Source: Thysanoteuthis rhombus (taxonomy: Eukaryota; Mollusca; Cephalopoda; Oegopsida; Thysanoteuthidae). Taken from it: a stretch of 64,000 nt of DNA. The notes beneath the pieces were generated by a model. That model searched no databases, was not told where the DNA came from, and worked only from the letters and a program-made list of their open reading frames with translations. Each line of letters starts with the position of its first letter. The stretch's first letter is position 1. Where the stretch lies: NCBI GenBank assembly GCA_963457665.1, contig OY735225.1, positions 3,978,586 through 4,042,585 on the forward strand. The letters run 5' to 3'. Shown here piece after piece: positions 33,046 to 45,647 of this stretch. The position numbers were made by a program, and so were the translations under genes.

Positions 33046-34793
33046 TATATATATATATATCAGATCGATTTTAGAGAGAAAATATCAAATTCTCCGAGAA
33101 TGTTGAGAGAGAATCAATTCGAAGGGTTTTCTGCGTAGTTAGCATTCTTAAAGATGATATCATAAGTTGGTTTGCATGCAGTCTGAGATTAAAACTGACA
33201 GAACAAATTTAATATTCACAAGGGTGAACACTCAATAGAAATGACACGAACAGCGAGTCACGTCTGTTGTTATACTTACTGATCCTTCATTGATAAATAC
33301 GTTTTTCTTGTAATCTACGTTAGTAAGCCCTGTTAAAAAATATGTAGTATAAAATGACATCAATATGCAACATACATAATACCATATATAAAATGACAAA
33401 CTCCACGTATGACATAAGCAATATAATAAAATCATAGCTGATAGGGAGGTGGTGTTTGATCAACACTGCTGGGGTGCCATGCTGATACAACAAGAGAAAA
33501 TTTTCCACTTGGTACAATAATAACAGAGTATATGCAAAACGGGAAATGAACAGATAGATGGATATGAATAGACTGATATGGATGGAACTTAGCTAAGGTT
33601 GGACGTTCTTTTTCTTTATAAATATATTTGTTAAAACTCTTGTATTTGCAACGGCAGCACTTAGCTACTTGCAGTCTGAAGAATTTTCCTTTCTCGTATT
33701 TGAATAATTCATCATCTTGTGTGCAACATCCTGCACATATTACCCCAGCTTCCGATTGTGTCGGAGAGAGTGCGACTGGAGAAAAATTAGGAAAACAGAT
33801 AAACAAGTATAAAATCAGGGAAGTGAATCATGCTGTGAAATATTTGATACGTCGGGAAAACACATACACAATTTCCTCACCTACAATCGATTTTTGTCTT
33901 TGTTTCAAAATTGGTGAAAAATGTATTTTGTATATCCAACATTGGGAACGTCACACAGTCACTTCGATCCCTACTAACAGATACCAATGAACAGTCCATT
34001 TTTTTTAGTACTACTCGAAGCTATCTGACTTTTCAGAACATCTGCAATGACCATTAGAGACACAGAACATGCATTTCCCAACTGATACTCGATCATACAT
34101 AACAAGGACCCCTCTAACCTACATCCCACCACCTTGATCACTACAAGAGATAACCTCGACCCCATAGCTCACCAACAGAATACTCCTAAATGATTTCCAA
34201 TACTTCACCCTCATCATTACCAAACAATCACTGGACACACGAATATATTATGAATACACCTACAGATCTAATGTACCATTGATATCCATGAATTAAAGTT
34301 ATGCAGGCACCTACGGGACATTTTATATATAGATATATAAAAGCAAGGACTCTAAACCACCTTACTAAGTACCCAAATAGCTCAACACTCGACCATTACC
34401 TAGATCCCCTATATCCATAAAAATCAATTTCTAAGAATGTCACCCTGGCCCCTACAAGCAATAAAATACCCTTGAATGCTGCTACCATTTCCAACAAAAG
34501 ATCCAACCAAACCATCATAGATTCCTTCAAATACATAAAACAGTCAGGAATCACCACTATGGTCTTCCACAAATCCTCATTTTCTGATTTCCATTTTGCT
34601 TTCAAAGCAAACGATCTTATGCTAATTTTTTTTTCTACGGAAACCTAACAATTTAACCACTAAAAGGTACACACATGCTACAGAAGATGGGAACCCTTCT
34701 CGAAACATGTATAGCATACTAATTAATCATTTAGAATTTTTTTTAACTATTCAAGTCTCCATATACTTTTACCCCTGAGTTTGTCTCATTCCT
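32654..34793. other. No recognised gene, contains a (TA)n tract
   Basis: (TA)n at 32983-33060. Frames at 33432-33990 on both strands have no recognisable family. Confidence 0.4.
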
Positions 34794-34796
34794 AAT

Positions 34797-34830
<34 letters not shown>

Positions 34831-34942
34831 CGTTTTATATAATTATAGCTACTGAGTACTGTTATCAAACATATACAACGGATAAAATCTGTTTTTGTTC
34901 GTTTTATTTTTGTATTTTCCCAAATAGATAATGTATATTAAG

Positions 34943-34982
<40 letters not shown>
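34794..34982. repeat. (CA)n(TA)n and (TA)n microsatellites
   Basis: (CA)n(TA)n at about 34797-34830 and a second (TA)n at about 34949-34982. Confidence 0.9.
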
Positions 34983-34987
<5 letters not shown>

Positions 34988-35375
34988 TCAGCAAAGGTGT
35001 ACATCCTTTCACAGTAAGGGACATGGGCTATTAGATGTTATTGAAGGTTATCAGAGGTCATTTCTCGTAATTTCTAGCCAATTAGAAAAAATTGTAGGCT
35101 ATAAGTTGCCACCACGAAATTGAAATTTGGCATAGGGGTACATATTTTTATAGACAACGTCATGGGTTATATTGAGGTGAATTCGGGGGTCATTCAAAGT
35201 TAGCAAGAGTCATTTATAACCATTTCTAGCTCATTATAGCAATTTTAAGACCTAGTATTGTACTGATATTTAGCATAAGGGCACATGTTTCATAGCAAAG
35301 GTAATGACCTATGAGTGGTTGGCCTCAGAGGGTACTCAGAAGGTCATTTGAGGTCACATCTATTTTTTAATAATA
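34982..35375. repeat. Degenerate ~141-bp tandem repeat, about 3 copies
   Basis: Copies begin near 34982, 35122 and 35265 with GAAATTCAGC, GAAATTTGGC and GATATTTAGC. Each continues through a GTACATnTTT-like block, an ATGGGnTA block and a GGTCATTT block. The 140-143 bp spacing is regular and the copies are strongly diverged. Confidence 0.7.
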
Positions 35376-35673
35376 TCAATGTAAGGGAGACAACTCATTT
35401 TCCCTAAAATGTCACTAAAATCGGTAAAATTAAAAAACCAAACTTTAGTGATTAGTATTTCAAAAAGACTTTTAATAGATAAATGTATCTAGTGACCAAT
35501 TTGATTCTAATGATTTTTAACCTTTTCATGTAATAATTTTTGTTTTGATATCTACTTTTTCAAATTATTATTTCAATATTTTCTTGCAATTTACCCAGGT
35601 AATTTTGTTTTACAAATATTTCAAGCTTTTTTCTATTTCATTATTCCCAGCAATTTGAGAACACAGCAAAGAA

Positions 35674-35770
35674 ATATAATCAGGGATCCCAGGCATTGGA
35701 AAGGTCTACCCACTGACTCCTTGTAGAGCCTCGGGGGTCCACGGCCACCAAATTGGGAACCAATGCTCTA
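35674..35770 (-). mobile_element. hAT-like element terminus
   Basis: On the - strand, GCATTGGTTCCCAATTTGG followed by GTGGACCCCCGAG is typical of hAT/Charlie-style ends (CAGTGGTTCCCAA...GGACCCC). Only one end was seen. Confidence 0.4.
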
Positions 35771-36380
35771 AATTTTGGATAGAGTATGTCCTCTAGGATC
35801 TAAAATCCTCCTTTTATTCAGAATTCAAGCATTCCAACTACTTCCTTTTAATACCAAGCAACAGATCAAAACATCTTCGAAGAATTCATTAGTTCAAGGC
35901 CCTGAAAAATCTATGTTTTCAGAATAAATGAAATTGTTTTTGATTGGCAAAAATGTATAGATTACGAAGGTTCTTATTTCAATTATTAACTTTTACTCTA
36001 AGATAGAGTATACTACTTTGAAATTGATTGTGAAAAGCTGCAGTTAATTTTTAACCAATCCCATAATTTGTGGATGAATCGATCTGATTTACAGGGGTTG
36101 TTTGAATCCATATATTTTATACAGATCAACTTATGTTCACTATTATAACATTCACACAATGCCCTGAGGCATGTACAGAGGCATAGATGAGGGATAAGAT
36201 GGGAGTAATTTCAAATCAATGGAGAGGATCCCAGGGGCTGTGCATTTTCCATTTTAAAAAAATTATACAATAATGATGATATAATCCTCGATAAAATCTA
36301 ATGCATTTAGCTACCGGATTTTATATCCGTGAAATAAATGAAAAGCAAGAATTACTTGAATCAGAAACAAAAATTTCATC
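35771..36380. other. No recognised feature
   Basis: AT-rich spacer up to the degraded edge of array B. Confidence 0.45.
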
Positions 36381-36418
36381 GTTCGTTGGCTACTATTGGT
36401 TGAATAGATTAAGTACAA

Positions 36419-36491
36419 CATCCCTGGTGGGATTCGAACCCACGGCCTCTGGATTAAAAGTCCAGCGCGCTATCCACTGCGCTACAGGGAC
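36419..36491 (-). tRNA. tRNA-Arg-like with UUU anticodon, unit B1
   Basis: The body matches the tRNA-Arg C4 subtype, but C35T changes the anticodon loop to CTTTTAA, anticodon UUU, which reads Lys codons. All stems remain paired. One D-loop G-to-T change is shared with B2. The usual T4 terminator is replaced by flanking DNA; the nearest T5 on the - strand (36369-36373) is about 45 nt downstream. Charging identity cannot be read from sequence: animal LysRS uses U35/U36 and ArgRS uses C35, so Lys charging or non-function is plausible. Confidence 0.85.
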
Positions 36492-36903
36492 TTCTCAGCG
36501 TGTTTTGCTCGAAAGAAATCAAGCCAAAGAAAGAAATCTTGACAAATCAGCGCACCGTACACTTGATAAAGTCAGCAAGTTGTGATGGACGGATTAAAAG
36601 AAGAAACGAATTTATCATACATTGAACAGGAAAAAAACATCCAAATCCACGGTAATAGGTGCGTCAATATGAGTCAGGGAGACATTGATATCAAAGACGG
36701 GCATCATCGCAGTAAACACATTCATGTACTAATAGCACGAAGGCGGCCATTACACCATGTACACATGTAGAAACAAATGCTTGTCATATTCTACCTATTG
36801 TTCTATTGGGCCAGCGGTAATTTTTTTTCGATTTTTTCAATCGAACCTAATCATTGAGCATTGGAGGGAGCCAATAATGTCTACTCGATTCGAAAATATC
36901 ACT

Positions 36904-36977
36904 TGGCCAGTATGGGGCTCGAACCCACGACATTCGCGTTATTAGCACGACGCTCTAACCAACTGAGCTAACCGGCC
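36904..36977 (-). tRNA. tRNA-Ile(AAU), unit B1
   Basis: Gene sequence identical to A1. The TATA-like element is at 36998-37009. Confidence 0.97.
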
Positions 36978-37128
36978 AACACTTTCGTTTCGCTCCCATA
37001 TTATATATACTGACTATTGTTGCTTATTTACCTCCAAAGGAAAGCTAGCAAAGCATTCCTCCAGTGAGCGTATCTAAACGTTCGCTGGCTGCTATAGCTT
37101 GAATAGGATGAATGAAATAAAATGCAAA

Positions 37129-37201
37129 CATCCCTGGTGGGATTCGAACCCACGGCCTCTGGATTAGAAGTCCAGCGCGCTATCCACTGCGCTACAGGGA
37201 C
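37129..37201 (-). tRNA. tRNA-Arg(UCU), unit B2
   Basis: C4 subtype with the D-loop G-to-T variant shared with B1. The anticodon is the normal UCU. Confidence 0.96.
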
Positions 37202-37613
37202 TTCTCAGCGTGTTTTGCTCGAAAGAAATCAAGCCAAAGAAAGAAATCTTGACAAATCAGCGCACCGTACACTTGATAAAGTCAGCAAGTTGTGATGGAC
37301 GGATTAAAAGAAGAAACGAATTTATCATACATTGAACAGGAAAAAAACGTCCAAATCCACGGTAATAGGTGCGTCAATATGAGTCAGGGAGACATTGATA
37401 GCAAAGACGGGCATCATCGCAGTAAACACATTCATGTACTAATAGCACGAAGGCGGCCATTACACCATGTACACATGTAGAAAGAAATGCTTGTCATATT
37501 CTACCTATTGTTCTATTGGGCCAGCGGTAATTTTTTTTCGATTTTTTCAATCGAACCTAATCATTGAGCATTGGAGGGAGCCAATAATGTCTACTCGATT
37601 CCAAAAGATCACT

Positions 37614-37687
37614 TGGCCAGTATGGGGCTCGAACCCACGACATTCGCGTTATTAGCACGACGCTCTAACCAACTGAGCTAACCGGCC
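37614..37687 (-). tRNA. tRNA-Ile(AAU), unit B2
   Basis: Identical to A1. Confidence 0.97.
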
Positions 37688-37838
37688 GACACTTTCGTTT
37701 CGCTCCCATATTATATATACTGACTATTGTTGCTTATTTACCTCCAAAGGAAAGCTAGCAAAGCATTCCTCCAGTGAGCGTATCTAAACGTTCGCTGGCT
37801 GCTATAGCTTGAATAGGATGAATGAAATAAAATGCAAA

Positions 37839-37911
37839 CATCCCTGGTGGGATTCGAACCCACGGCCTCTGGATTAGAAGTCCAGCACGCTATCCCCTGC
37901 GCTACAGGGAC
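37839..37911 (-). tRNA. tRNA-Arg(UCU), unit B3
   Basis: C25T makes a G10-U25 wobble; otherwise intact. Confidence 0.95.
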
Positions 37912-38323
37912 TTCTCAGCGTGTTTTGCTCGAAAGAAATCAAGCCAAAGAAAGAAATCTTGACAAATCAGCGCACCGTACACTTGATAAAGTCAGCAAGT
38001 TGTGATGGACGGATTAAAAGAAGAAACGAATTTATCATACATTGAACAGGAAAAAAACGTCCAAATCCACGGTAATAGGTGCGTCAATATGAGTCAGGGA
38101 GACATTGATAGCAAAGACGGGCATCATCGCAGTAAACACATTCATGTACTAATAGCACGAAGGCGGCCATTACACCATGCACACATGTAGAAAGAAATGC
38201 TCGTCATATTCTACCTATTGTTCTATTGGGCCAGCGGTAATTTTTTTTCGATTTTTTCAATCGAACCTAATCATTGAGCATTGGAGGGAGCCAATAATGT
38301 CTACTCGATTCCAAAAGATCACT

Positions 38324-38397
38324 TGGCCAGTATGGGGCTCGAACCCACGACATTCGCGTTATTAGCACGACGCTCTAACCAACTGAGCTAACCGGCC
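38324..38397 (-). tRNA. tRNA-Ile(AAU), unit B3
   Basis: Identical to A1. Confidence 0.97.
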
Positions 38398-38548
38398 GAC
38401 ACTTTCGTTTCGCTCCCATATTATATATACTGACTATTGTTGCTTATTTACCTCCAAAGGAAAGCTAGCAAAGCATTCCTCCAGTGAGCGTATCTAAACG
38501 TTCGCTGGCTGCTATAGCTTGAATAGGATGAATGAAATAAAATGCAAA

Positions 38549-38621
38549 CATCCCTGGTGGGATTCGAACCCACGGCCTCTGGATTAGAAGTCCAGCGCGC
38601 TATCCCCTGCGCTACAGGGAC
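38549..38621 (-). tRNA. tRNA-Arg(UCU), unit B4
   Basis: C4 subtype, intact. Confidence 0.97.
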
Positions 38622-39033
38622 TTCTCAGCGTGTTTTGCTCGAAAGAAATCAAGCCAAAGAAAGAAATCTTGACAAATCAGCGCACCGTACACTTGATAAA
38701 GTCAGCAAGTTGTGATGGACGGATTAAAAGAAGAAACGAATTTATCATACATTGAACAGGAAAAAAACGTCCAAATCCACGGTAATAGGTGCGTCAATAT
38801 GAGTCAGGGAGACATTGATAGCAAAGACGGGCATCATCGCAGTAAACACATTCATGTACTAATAGCACGAAGGCGGCCATTACACCATGTACACATGTAG
38901 AAAGAAATGCTCGTCATATTCTACCTATTGTTCTATTGGGCCAGCGGTAATTTTTTTTCGATTTTTTCAATCGAACCTAATCATTGAGCATTGGAGGGAG
39001 CCAATAATGTCTACTCGATTCCAAAAGATCACT

Positions 39034-39107
39034 TGGCCAGTATGGGGCTCGAACCCACGACATTCGCGTTATTAGCACGACGCTCTAACCAACTGAGCTA
39101 ACCGGCC
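39034..39107 (-). tRNA. tRNA-Ile(AAU), unit B4
   Basis: Identical to A1. Confidence 0.97.
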
Positions 39108-39258
39108 GACACTTTCGTTTCGCTCCCATATTATATATACTGACTATTGTTGCTTATTTACCTCCAAAGGAAAGCTAGCAAAGCATTCCTCCAGTGAGCG
39201 TATCTAAACGTTCGCTGGCTGCTATAGCTTGAATAGGATGAATGAAATAAAATGCAAA

Positions 39259-39331
39259 CATCCCTGGTGGGATTCGAACCCACGGCCTCTGGATTAGAAG
39301 TCCAGCGCGCTATCCCCTGCGCTACAGGGAC
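39259..39331 (-). tRNA. tRNA-Arg(UCU), unit B5
   Basis: C4 subtype, intact. Confidence 0.97.
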
Positions 39332-39743
39332 TTCTCAGCGTGTTTTGCTCGAAAGAAATCAAGCCAAAGAAAGAAATCTTGACAAATCAGCGCACCGTAC
39401 ACTTGATAAAGTCAGCAAGTTGTGATGGACGGATTAAAAGAAGAAACGAATTTATCATACATTGAACAGGAAAAAAACGTCCAAATCCACGGTAATAGGT
39501 GCGTCAATATGAGTCAGGGAGACATTGATAGCAAAGACGGGCATCATCGCAGTAAACACATTCATGTACTAATAGCACGAAGGCGGCCATTACACCATGC
39601 ACACATGTAGAAAGAAATGCTCGTCATATTCTACCTATTGTTCTATTGGGCCAGCGGTAATTTTTTTTCGATTTTTTCAATCGAACCTAATCATTGAGCA
39701 TTGGAGGGAGCCAATAATGTCTACTCGATTCCAAAAGATCACT

Positions 39744-39817
39744 TGGCCAGTATGGGGCTCGAACCCACGACATTCGCGTTATTAGCACGACGCTCTAACC
39801 AACTGAGCTAACCGGCC
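39744..39817 (-). tRNA. tRNA-Ile(AAU), unit B5
   Basis: Identical to A1. Confidence 0.97.
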
Positions 39818-39968
39818 GACACTTTCGTTTCGCTCCCATATTATATATACTGACTATTGTTGCTTATTTACCTCCAAAGGAAAGCTAGCAAAGCATTCCT
39901 CCAGTGAGCGTATCTAAACGTTCGCTGGCTGCTATAGCTTGAATAGGATGAATGAAATAAAATGCAAA

Positions 39969-40041
39969 CATCCCTGGTGGGATTCGAACCCACGGCCTCT
40001 GGATTAGAAGTCCAGCGCGCTATCCCCTGCGCTACAGGGAC
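39969..40041 (-). tRNA. tRNA-Arg(UCU), unit B6
   Basis: C4 subtype, intact. Confidence 0.97.
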
Positions 40042-40453
40042 TTCTCAGCGTGTTTTGCTCGAAAGAAATCAAGCCAAAGAAAGAAATCTTGACAAATCAG
40101 CGCACCGTACACTTGATAAAGTCAGCAAGTTGTGATGGACGGATTAAAAGAAGAAACGAATTTATCATACATTGAACAGGAAAAAAACGTCCAAATCCAC
40201 GGTAATAGGTGCGTCAATATGAGTCAGGGAGACATTGATAGCAAAGACGGGCATCATCGCAGTAAACACATTCATGTACTAATAGCACGAAGGCGTCCAT
40301 TACACCATGCACACATGTAGAAAGAAATGCTCGTCATATTCTACCTATTGTTCTATTGGGCCAGCGGTAATTTTTTTTCGATTTTTTCAATCGAACCTAA
40401 TCATTGAGCATTGGAGGGAGCCAATAATGTCTACTCGATTCCAAAAGATCACT

Positions 40454-40527
40454 TGGCCAGTATGGGGCTCGAACCCACGACATTCGCGTTATTAGCACGA
40501 CGCTCTAACCAACTGAGCTAACCGGCC
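40454..40527 (-). tRNA. tRNA-Ile(AAU), unit B6
   Basis: Identical to A1. Confidence 0.97.
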
Positions 40528-40678
40528 GACACTTTCGTTTCGCTCCCATATTATATATACTGACTATTGTTGCTTATTTACCTCCAAAGGAAACCTAGCA
40601 AAGCATTCCTCCAGTGAGCGTATCTAAACGTTCCCTGGCTGCTATAGCTTGAATAGGATAAATGAAATAAAATACAAA

Positions 40679-40751
40679 CATCGCTGGTGGGATTCGAACC
40701 CACGGCCTCTGGATTAGAAGTCCAGCGCGCTATCCCCTGCGCTACAGGGAC
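40679..40751 (-). tRNA. tRNA-Arg(UCU), unit B7
   Basis: G69C gives a C4-C69 acceptor mismatch. Confidence 0.86.
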
Positions 40752-41163
40752 TTCTCAGCGTGTTTTGCTCGAAAGAAATCAAGCCAAAGAAAGAAATCTT
40801 GACAAATCAGTGCACCGTACACTTGATAAAGTCAGCAAGTTGTGATGGACGGATTAAAAGAAGAAACGAATTTATCATACATTGAACAGGAAAAAAACAT
40901 CCAAATCCACGGTAATAGGTGCGTCAATATGAGTCAGGGAGACATTGATAGCAAAGACGGGCATCATCGCAGTAAACACATTCATGTACTAATAGCACGA
41001 AGGCGGCCATTACACCATGCACACATGTAGAAAGAAATGCTCGTCATATTCTACCTATTGTTCTATTGGGCCAGCGGTAATTTTTTTTCGATTTTTTCAA
41101 TCGAACCTAATCATTGAGCATTGGAGGGAGCCAATAATGTCTACTCGATTCCAAAAGATCACT

Positions 41164-41237
41164 TGGCCAGTATGGGGCTCGAACCCACGACATTCGCGTT
41201 ATTAGCACGACGCTCTAACCAACTGAGCTAACCGGCC
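41164..41237 (-). tRNA. tRNA-Ile(AAU), unit B7
   Basis: Identical to A1. Confidence 0.97.
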
Positions 41238-41388
41238 GACACTTTCGTTTCGCTCCCATATTATATATACTGACTATTGTTGCTTATTTACCTCCAAAGG
41301 AAAGCTAGCAAAGCATTCCTCCAGTGAGCGTATCTAAACGTTCGCTGGCTGCTATAGCTTGAATAGGATAAATGAAATAAAATACAAA

Positions 41389-41461
41389 CATCCCTGGTGG
41401 GATTCGAACCCACGGCCTCTGGATTAGAAGTCCAGCGCGCTATCCCCTGCGCTACAGGGAC
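41389..41461 (-). tRNA. tRNA-Arg(UCU), unit B8
   Basis: C4 subtype, intact. Confidence 0.97.
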
Positions 41462-41873
41462 TTCTCAGCGTGTTTTGCTCGAAAGAAATCAAGCCAAAGA
41501 AAGAAATCTTGACAAATCAGCGCACCGTACACTTGATAAAGTCAGCAAGTTGTGATGGACGGCTTAAAAGAAGAAACGAATTTATCATACATTGAACAGG
41601 AAAAAAACGTCCAAATCCACGGTAATAGGTGCGTCAATATGAGTCAGGGAGACATTGATAGCAAAGACGGGCATCATCGCAGTAAACACATTCATGTACT
41701 AATAGCACGAAGGCGGCCATTACACCATGTACACATGTAGAAAGAAATGCTCGTCATATTCTACCTATTGTTCTATTGGGCCAGCGGTAATTTTTTTTCG
41801 ATTTTTTCAATCGAACCTAATCATTGAGCATTGGAGGGAGCCAATAATGTCTACTCGATTCCAAAAGATCACT

Positions 41874-41947
41874 TGGCCAGTATGGGGCTCGAACCCACGA
41901 CATTCGCGTTATTAGCACGACGCTCTAACCAACTGAGCTAACCGGCC
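41874..41947 (-). tRNA. tRNA-Ile(AAU), unit B8
   Basis: Identical to A1. Confidence 0.97.
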
Positions 41948-42098
41948 GACACTTTCGTTTCGCTCCCATATTATATATACTGACTATTGTTGCTTATTTA
42001 CCTCCAAAGGAAACCTAGCAAAGCATTCCTCCAGTGAGCGTATCTAAACGTTCGCTGGCTGCTATAGCTTGAATAGGATGAATGAAATAAAATGCAAA

Positions 42099-42171
42099 CA
42101 TCCCTGGTGGGATTCGAACCCACGGCCTCTGGATTAGAAGTCCAGCGCGCTATCCCCTGCGCTACAGGGAC
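42099..42171 (-). tRNA. tRNA-Arg(UCU), unit B9
   Basis: C4 subtype, intact. Confidence 0.97.
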
Positions 42172-42583
42172 TTCTCAGCGTGTTTTGCTCGAAAGAAATC
42201 AAGCCAAAGAAAGAAATCTTGACAAATCAGCGCACCGTACACTTGATAAAGTCAGCAAGTTGTGATGGACGGATTAAAAGAAGAAACGAATTTATCATAC
42301 ATTGAACAGGAAAAAAACGTCCAAATCCACGGTAATAGGTGCGTCAATATGAGTCAGGGAGACATTGATAGCAAAGACGGGCATCATCGCAGTAAACACA
42401 TTCATGTACTAATAGCACGAAGGCGGCCATTACACCATGTACACATGTAGAAAGAAATGCTCGTCATATTCTACCTATTGTTCTATTGGGCCAGCGGTAA
42501 TTTTTTTTCGATTTTTTCAATCGAACCTAATCATTGAGCATTGGAGGGAGCCAATAATGTCTACTCGATTCCAAAAGATCACT

Positions 42584-42657
42584 TGGCCAGTATGGGGCTC
42601 GAACCCACGACATTCGCGTTATTAGCACGACGCTCTAACCAACTGAGCTAACCGGCC
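42584..42657 (-). tRNA. tRNA-Ile(AAU), unit B9
   Basis: Identical to A1. Confidence 0.97.
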
Positions 42658-42808
42658 GACACTTCCGTTTCGCTCCCATATTATATATACTGACTATTGT
42701 TGCTTATTTACCTCCAAAGGAAACCTAGCAAAGCATTCCTCCAGTGAGCGTATCTAAACGTTCGCTGGCTGCTATAGCTTGAATAGGATGAATGAAATAA
42801 AATGCAAA

Positions 42809-42881
42809 CATCCCTGGTGGGATTCGAACCCACGGCCTCTGGATTAGAAGTCCAGCGCGCTATCCCCTGCGCTACAGGGAC
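42809..42881 (-). tRNA. tRNA-Arg(UCU), unit B10
   Basis: C4 subtype, intact. Confidence 0.97.
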
Positions 42882-43293
42882 TTCTCAGCGTGTTTTGCTC
42901 GAAAGAAATCAAGCCAAAGAAAGAAATCTTGACAAATCAGCGCACCGTACACTTGATAAAGTCAGCAAGTTGTGATGGACGGATTAAAAGAAGAAACGAA
43001 TTTATCATACATTGAACAGGAAAAAAACGTCCAAATCCACGGTAATAGGTGCGTCAATATGAGTCAGGGAGACATTGATAGCAAAGACGGGCATCATCGC
43101 AGTAAACACATTCATGTACTAATAGCACGAAGGCGTCCATTACACCATGCACACATGTAGAAAGAAATGCTCGTCATATTCTACCTATTGTTCTATTGGG
43201 CCAGCGGTAATTTTTTTTCGATTTTTTCAATCGAACCTAATCATTGAGCATTTGAGGGAGCCAATAATGTCTACTCGATTCCAAAAGATCACT

Positions 43294-43367
43294 TGGCCAG
43301 TATGGGGCTCGAACCCACGACATTCGCGTTATTAGCACGACGCTCTAACCAACTGAGCTAACCGGCC
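43294..43367 (-). tRNA. tRNA-Ile(AAU), unit B10
   Basis: Identical to A1. Confidence 0.97.
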
Positions 43368-43518
43368 GACACTTTCGTTTCGCTCCCATATTATATATAC
43401 TGACTATTGTTGCTTATTTACCTCCAAAGGAAAGCTAGCAAAGCATTCCTCCAGTGAGCGTATCTAAACGTTCGCTGGCTGCTATAGCTTGAATAGGATG
43501 AATGAAATAAAATGCAAA

Positions 43519-43591
43519 CATCCCTGGTGGGATTCGAACCCACGGCCTCTGGATTAGAAGTCCAGCGCGCTATCCCCTGCGCTACAGGGAC
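43519..43591 (-). tRNA. tRNA-Arg(UCU), unit B11
   Basis: C4 subtype, intact. Confidence 0.97.
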
Positions 43592-44003
43592 TTCTCAGCG
43601 TGTTTTGCTCGAAAGAAATCAAGCCAAAGAAAGAAATCTTGACAAATCAGCGCACCGTACACTTGATAAAGTCAGCAAGTTGTGATGGACGGATTAAAAG
43701 AAGAAACGAATTTATCATACATTGAACAGGAAAAAAACGTCCAAATCCACGGTAATAGGTGCGTCAATATGAGTCAGGGAGACATTGATAGCAAAGACGA
43801 GCATCATCGCAGTAAACACATTCATGTACTAATAGCACGAAGGCGTCCATTACACCATGCACACATGTAGAAAGAAATGCTCGTCATATTCTACCTATTG
43901 TTCTATTGGGCCAGCGGTAATTTTTTTTCGATTTTTTCAATCGAACCTAATCATTGAGCATTGGAGGGAGCCAATAATGTCTACTCGATTCCAAAAGATC
44001 ACT

Positions 44004-44077
44004 TGGCCAGTATGGGGCTCGAACCCACGACATTCGCGTTATTAGCACGACGCTCTAACCAACTGAGCTAACCGGCC
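44004..44077 (-). tRNA. tRNA-Ile(AAU), unit B11
   Basis: Identical to A1. Confidence 0.97.
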
Positions 44078-44228
44078 GACACTTTCGTTTCGCTCCCATA
44101 TTATATATACTGACTATTGTTGCTTATTTACCTCCAAAGGAAACCTAGCAAAGCATTCCTCCAGTGAGCGTATCTAAACGTTCGCTGGCTGCTATAGCTT
44201 GAATAGGATGAATGAAATAAAATGCAAA

Positions 44229-44301
44229 CATCCCTGGTGGGATTCGAACCCACGGCCTCTGGATTAGAAGTCCAGCGCGCTATCCCCTGCGCTACAGGGA
44301 C
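44229..44301 (-). tRNA. tRNA-Arg(UCU), unit B12
   Basis: C4 subtype, intact. Confidence 0.97.
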
Positions 44302-44713
44302 TTCTCAGCGTGTTTTGCTCGAAAGAAATCAAGCCAAAGAAAGAAATCTTGACAAATCAGCGCACCGTACACTTGATAAAGTCAGCAAGTTGTGATGGAC
44401 GGATTAAAAGAAGAAACGAATTTATCATACATTGAACAGGAAAAAAACGTCCAAATCCACGGTAATAGGTGCGTCAATATGAGTCAGGGAGACATTGATA
44501 GCAAAGACGGGCATCATCGCAGTAAACACATTCATGTACTAATAGCACGAAGGCGGCCATTACACCATGTACACATGTAAAAAGAAATGCTCGTCATATT
44601 CTACCTATTGTTCTATTGGGCCAGCGGTAATTTTTTTTCGATTTTTTCAATCGAACCTAATCATTGAGCATTGGAGGGAGCCAATAATGTCTACTCGATT
44701 CCAAAAGATCACT

Positions 44714-44787
44714 TGGCCAGTATGGGGCTCGAACCCACGACATTCGCGTTATTAGCACGACGCTCTAACCAACTGAGCTAACCGGCC
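44714..44787 (-). tRNA. tRNA-Ile(AAU), unit B12
   Basis: Identical to A1. Confidence 0.97.
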
Positions 44788-44938
44788 GACACTTTCGTTT
44801 CGCTCCCATATTATATATACTGACTATTGTTGCTTATTTACCTCCAAAGGAAAGCTAGCAAAGCATTCCTCCAGTGAGCGTATCTAAACGTTCGCTGGCT
44901 GCTATAGCTTGAATAGGATGAATGAAATAAAATGCAAA

Positions 44939-45011
44939 CATCCCTGGTGGGATTCGAACCCACGGCCTCTGGATTAGAAGTCCAGCGCGCTGTCCCCTGC
45001 GCTACAGGGAC
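44939..45011 (-). tRNA. tRNA-Arg(UCU), unit B13
   Basis: D-loop T-to-C next to A21; stems intact. Confidence 0.95.
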
Positions 45012-45422
45012 TTCTCAGCGTGTTTTGCTCGAAAGAAATCAAGCCAAAGAAAGAAATCTTGACAAATCAGCGCACTGTACACTTGATAAAGTCAGCAAGT
45101 TGTGATGGACGGATTAAAAGAAGAAACGAATTTATCATACATTGAACAGGAAAAAACGTCCAAATCCACGGTAATAGGTGCGTCAATATGAGTCAGGGAG
45201 ACATTGATAGCAAAGACGGGCATCATCGCAGTAAACACATTCATGTACTAATAGCACGAAGGCGGCCATTACACCATGTACACATGTAGAAAGAAATGCT
45301 CGTCATATTCTACCTATTGTTCTATTGGGCCAGCGGTAATTTTTTTTCGATTTTTTCAATCGAACCTAATCATTGAGCATTGGAGGGAGCCAATAATGTC
45401 TACTCGATTCCAAAAGATCACT

Positions 45423-45496
45423 TGGCCAGTATGGGGCTCGAACCCACGACATTCGCGTTATTAGCACGACGCTCTAACCAACTGAGCTAACCGGCC
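45423..45496 (-). tRNA. tRNA-Ile(AAU), unit B13
   Basis: Identical to A1. Confidence 0.97.
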
Positions 45497-45647
45497 GACA
45501 CTTTCGTTTCGCTCCCATATTATATATACTGACTATTGTTGCTTATTTACCTCCAAAGGAAAGCTAGCAAAGCATTCCTCCAGTGAGCGTATCTAAACGT
45601 TCGCTGGCTGCTATAGCTTGAATAGGATGAATGAAATAAAATGCAAA

